Assembly (NCBI GenBank): GCA_013813345.1
Contig: JACCRW010000296.1
Location: 1 to 7,408 of the forward strand
DNA length: 7,408 nt
Origin: Actinomycetota bacterium
Lineage (GTDB): Bacteria; Actinomycetota; Thermoleophilia; Gaiellales; Gaiellaceae
Direction of reading: 5' to 3'
In this document: piece after piece, positions 5,334 through 7,408 of the stretch
Numbering within the stretch: position 1 is the stretch's first letter
Layout of the letters: the number at the start of each line of letters is the position of its first letter
Made by a program: the position numbers and the translations under genes
Notes under the pieces: generated by a model
Told to the model about the DNA's origin: nothing
The model's database searches: none
The model's input: the letters and a program-made list of their open reading frames with translations, nothing else

Positions 5334-6074
5334 ATGCGGCGATTGATGCTTCTCCCAGCTCTACTCGCGCTCGCGCTTGCGGCGTCGACCGCGGCGGCCG
5401 CGCAGACGGCCGTGACCTGTCCGGTGCCCGACGATCCGACCCAGCCCCCGGTTGAGATTCCGGCCACGATCGTCGGCACCGAGGGCAACGACGTGATGCG
5501 GGGAACCGACGGCCCCGATGTGATCGCGGGGCTCGGCGGCGACGACCGGATCCTCGGTCTCGGCGGCGACGACGTCATCTGCGGCGGTCTCGGTGACGAT
5601 CGGATCGACGGCGGCGACGGCGGCGACTTCATCCTCGGGGACACCGGCGACACCTTCCGGCGCGGCTTCCCCGGAGGCATGGACGTGCCCGGCGGCAACG
5701 ACGTTATCTTCGGCGGCGCCGGGGACGACGGGCTCGCCGGCGAGGGCGGGAACGACGTACTCAAGGGTGGCGACGGCAACGACTTTGCCACTGGCCAGAT
5801 GGGCGAAGACCACGTGTTCGGCGACGACGGCTCGGACAACCTGTTCGGCGGACCCGGCAACGACACGGTTCACGGCGGCGACGGGGACGACTTCCTCGTC
5901 GGGAACTTCGGCGACGACGTGCTCCTCGGCGGCAAGGGCGACGACGGCCTGTTCGGCGACGCCTTCTTCGGCGATCCGGGTGCGTTCGACATCTGCCACG
6001 GCCAGCAGGGGTTCGATCAGGCGGCGGCGTGCGAGTTGGAGAACCAGATCGAGGACGAGCTCTCGCTCGAGTAA
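5334..6074 (+). CDS. Exported RTX (hemolysin-type) calcium-binding repeat protein
   Basis: A 246-residue protein. Residues 1-23 form a Sec signal peptide (MRRLMLLPALLALALAAS, then Ala-rich with cleavage near AAA-QT). From about 48 to 208 it is built of nonapeptide repeats of the GGxGxDxUx type, for example GLGGDDRIL, GGAGDDGLA, GGPGNDTVH and GGKGDDGLF. These wind into a parallel beta-roll that binds calcium between turns. The run is interrupted by a non-repeat insert (about 104-119). Four Cys (29, 83, 221, 233) include a pair in the tail DICHGQQGFDQAAACE, suggesting disulfide caps. Classic RTX proteins leave through type I secretion with a C-terminal signal; this one has an N-terminal Sec signal and no enzymatic domain, so a cell-surface or matrix-stabilising role is a guess. 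It is acidic, as expected for calcium binding, and is transcribed alone toward the hairpin at 6087-6131. Confidence 0.92.
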   Translation: MRRLMLLPALLALALAASTAAAAQTAVTCPVPDDPTQPPVEIPATIVGTEGNDVMRGTDGPDVIAGLGGDDRILGLGGDDVICGGLGDDRIDGGDGGDFILGDTGDTFRRGFPGGMDVPGGNDVIFGGAGDDGLAGEGGNDVLKGGDGNDFATGQMGEDHVFGDDGSDNLFGGPGNDTVHGGDGDDFLVGNFGDDVLLGGKGDDGLFGDAFFGDPGAFDICHGQQGFDQAAACELENQIEDELSLE

Positions 6075-6086
6075 CGGGTCATCCTC

Positions 6087-6131
6087 GCGGGGGTCGGGAT
6101 CCGGATCGCGAGTCCGGTACCCGACCCCCGC
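6087..6131. terminator. Strong bidirectional hairpin between convergent genes
   Basis: Perfect 12-bp arms GCGGGGGTCGGG (6087-6098) and CCCGACCCCCGC (6120-6131) are followed inward, after a 2x2 mismatch, by a further 5-bp stem (CCGGA 6101-6105 with TCCGG 6113-6117) and a 7-nt loop. It lies between the stops of the RTX gene (6074) and the membrane-protein gene (6144). There is no U-tract on either side, so it may be a GC-rich intrinsic terminator of the actinobacterial kind or an RNA-stabilising structure. Confidence 0.7.
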
Positions 6132-6143
6132 CGAGTCCGCCGG

Positions 6144-6797
6144 TCAGACCCGCTGCGGAGTGACTGGATCGGCGGCGGAGGCAGCGCCTCTCCGCGAGAG
6201 GAAGAACGTCGTCCCGAGCACCCAGAGCGGCAGTCCGAAGATCAGGGCCGCCCAGCCGATCGGGCCGATCACGAGGACGACCGCGAGGAAGAAGCTGAAC
6301 CACGCCCACGCCTTCGGGAAGAGACCGGAGCGCAGCGCTACGAATCCCACACCGATCATCAGCAGGATCGCCGCGAGCTCCGCGGCGACGAAGAACGCAT
6401 CGCCCATCGTCGCCATCGCGGCCGCTGCGGCCGGACTCAGGTCGTCCTCCTGGATTGCCGCCGCAATCTCGGGACCGGCTGTCAATAGGAGGAACGCCCC
6501 CGTCGTGACGGCCCCGAGGAATGCCAGATTCGTGAACATCCGTGAGCCGCCTTCGGCCGCGGCGAGCCGGTCGCGGAGCACGATCGCGAACCAGAGGAAC
6601 GCAAGGCAGCCGAGCATGAAGATCCAGCTTCCGGCCAGGATCGTGTTCGCGTCCTCCTGATAGTGAGCGAGCAGCTCGGTATCGCTGGCGCCGTCTTCGG
6701 GCGTGGTGCCGGATTCGATCACCAGGACCCCGACGATCCACAGGATGACCGCAACGACACCCGTGTACACAGCCCAGCGCTCAGGCTCTTGCCGCAT
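6144..6797 (-). CDS. Polytopic membrane protein of unknown function
   Basis: A 217-residue protein with about six hydrophobic helices (near 9-28, 53-74, 88-108, 132-155, 163-181 and 184-200). A short acidic loop between helices 1 and 2 (ESGTTPEDGASDTELLAHYQED) resembles loops seen, from memory, in a group of uncharacterised actinobacterial membrane proteins. The loop between helices 3 and 4 is Ala-rich (LSPAAAAAMATMGD). Buried charged residues are few (a Glu near 140 in helix 4), and no transporter or enzyme signature is recognised. The ATG at 6797 is well supported by GAGGAGGGG (6808-6800) with the GGAGG core 4 nt upstream of the start. It is a single gene, tail to tail with the RTX gene across a strong hairpin, and follows the 6879-7408 gene on the same strand after 81 bp. 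Confidence 0.82.
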   Translation of the reverse strand: MRQEPERWAVYTGVVAVILWIVGVLVIESGTTPEDGASDTELLAHYQEDANTILAGSWIFMLGCLAFLWFAIVLRDRLAAAEGGSRMFTNLAFLGAVTTGAFLLLTAGPEIAAAIQEDDLSPAAAAAMATMGDAFFVAAELAAILLMIGVGFVALRSGLFPKAWAWFSFFLAVVLVIGPIGWAALIFGLPLWVLGTTFFLSRRGAASAADPVTPQRV

Positions 6798-6863
6798 GAC
6801 CCCTCCTCGACTCGAAGACTGGGACCCCGCGTCGCATCCTCTCGCGGGCGCCGGATGTGGGTC

Positions 6864-6887
6864 AAGCGCTAGCCCGGCTTAGCGCTT
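6864..6887 (-). terminator. Hairpin overlapping the stop codon of the 6879-7408 gene
   Basis: AAGCGCTA (6864-6871) and TAGCGCTT (6880-6887) are exact inverted repeats, and the 8-nt interval can pair further (AGCC with GGCT, one bulged T). The TAA stop (6881-6879) is within the structure. No U-tract follows. It would separate this gene from the membrane-protein gene downstream. Confidence 0.45.
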
Positions 6888-7408
6888 CCGCGCCTTGGCT
6901 CTCAGCTTCGGCGCCGCTGTCGCCTCTGGTGGCTTCGCCGCGGCCTTCTCGGCCACCTTCGCGACCTTCTCCGGCTTCACCGCCGGCGCGCTCGCCTTCG
7001 CGCGCTTTTCGCGAAGCGCCTTGGCGCGCTGAACTGCGTCGGGTGGGGCCTTCTTCGCGATCGGCGGACGCTTCCCGGAGGCGATGGACTTCGTGCGACC
7101 GGGAGCCGTGGCGCTGCGTCCGGAGTCACTCGGATCCTTGACGCCGGCCCTGCGCCGCACGATCGCCGTCGCTGACCCGCCGCGGTTCGGAGCCTGGTTG
7201 GCGGCATCCGTCGGAAGCACCGGAGCGGGCTTGGCCTTCGCCGGCTTTGCAGGCTCACGGACGTGCTGGACACCTTCGTAGCCTGCGCCGCCCGCAACGG
7301 TAACGGCCACTACCGCGACCGCGACCTTCGCGGCGATGCCGCTCGCGACCACTCCACCGGCTGCGCCGCCGCCGATAGACGCACCGCCACCAACGGCGGC
7401 GCCGCCTC
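6879..7408 (-). CDS. C-terminal part of a membrane-anchored Lys/Ala/Pro-rich protein (start outside window)
   Basis: The frame is open from the TAA at 6881-6879 to the right edge of the window. Although a GTG occurs at 7352, the codons before it continue as a Gly/Ala-rich segment (AAVGGGASIGGGAAGG), so the real start probably lies further upstream. What is visible is that flexible segment, one likely transmembrane helix (about 20 residues around KVAVAVVAVTVAGGAGY), and a long disordered basic tail with AKPAKAKPAP, KRPPIAKKAPP and KAVAK/EKAAAK-like stretches ending in RAKARKR. From memory, tails like this follow the DNA-binding part of some sigma-70-family proteins in Thermoleophilia, but nothing in the window proves that. 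A basic tail could bind DNA, RNA or cell-wall polymers. Confidence 0.6.
   Translation of the reverse strand, partial: GGAAVGGGASIGGGAAGGVVASGIAAKVAVAVVAVTVAGGAGYEGVQHVREPAKPAKAKPAPVLPTDAANQAPNRGGSATAIVRRRAGVKDPSDSGRSATAPGRTKSIASGKRPPIAKKAPPDAVQRAKALREKRAKASAPAVKPEKVAKVAEKAAAKPPEATAAPKLRAKARKR

Noticed and set aside
5361..5999. A long minus-strand open frame rich in Val/Ala/Glu opposite the RTX repeats
   Set aside because: It is the antisense reading of regular Gly/Asp codons in the nonapeptide repeats, a common artefact. It has no start context or domain.
5593..6660. A 355-codon plus-strand open frame across the RTX gene, the hairpin and the membrane-protein gene
   Set aside because: Low-complexity Ser/Thr/Arg composition, and it runs through a strong hairpin and antisense to a supported gene.
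1..7408. tRNA or rRNA genes
   Set aside because: No cloverleaf with a TTC-containing T-arm and no conserved rRNA stretch was noticed on either strand.

Overview
The window is GC-rich throughout, with GTG and TTG starts, leaderless-type promoters and Ala/Gly/Arg-rich proteins. This suggests a high-GC actinobacterium, perhaps of the Thermoleophilia (Solirubrobacterales/Gaiellales); that placement is inference from style, not from a marker gene. The layout is typical of an accessory chromosomal stretch: short transcription units on both strands and several decayed or doubtful genes.

Region by region: (1) 1-578 holds the last codons of an unidentified plus-strand gene, overlapping by 4 nt the end of a convergent secreted protein of unknown function. 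(2) 647-1035 holds the C-terminal winged-helix remnant of a Fic-family gene, cut off at the edge of a 31-bp tandem repeat that belongs to a larger hairpin-forming, REP-like element. (3) 1080-1715 is a glutathione S-transferase-like protein lacking the beta-class catalytic Cys. Divergent from it is a TacA-TacT type toxin-antitoxin pair (1776-2558) with a leaderless-looking promoter and a palindromic operator. The toxin has Cys where the catalytic Tyr is expected. (4) 2583-2779 is a small KTSC-domain gene broken by a one-base frameshift. (5) 2812-3912 is an intact Fic AMP-transferase-type protein with an N-terminal inhibitory motif and C-terminal winged helix, the full-length relative of the remnant in region 2. 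Its promoter is an AT-rich island with a 20-bp perfect palindrome, and its -35 box contains the stop codon of the upstream MFS transporter gene (3944-5239). (6) 5334-6074 is a Sec-exported RTX/hemolysin-type calcium-binding repeat protein, divergent from the MFS gene. (7) 6144-6797 is a six-helix membrane protein of unknown function, separated from the RTX gene by a strong hairpin. (8) 6879-7408 is the Lys/Ala/Pro-rich C-terminal part of a membrane-anchored protein whose start lies outside the window.

The most coherent theme is 0.6-3.95 kb: two post-translational-modification toxin families (GNAT acetyltransferase and Fic AMP-transferase), a second truncated Fic copy, a repeat element at the truncation point, a frameshifted gene and a toxin with a possible active-site substitution. 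This looks like a small toxin/stress island undergoing decay. I do not see a complete, clearly new multi-gene system. The best leads are the two operator/promoter arrangements, the Tyr-to-Cys toxin and the Fic remnant joined to the repeat.
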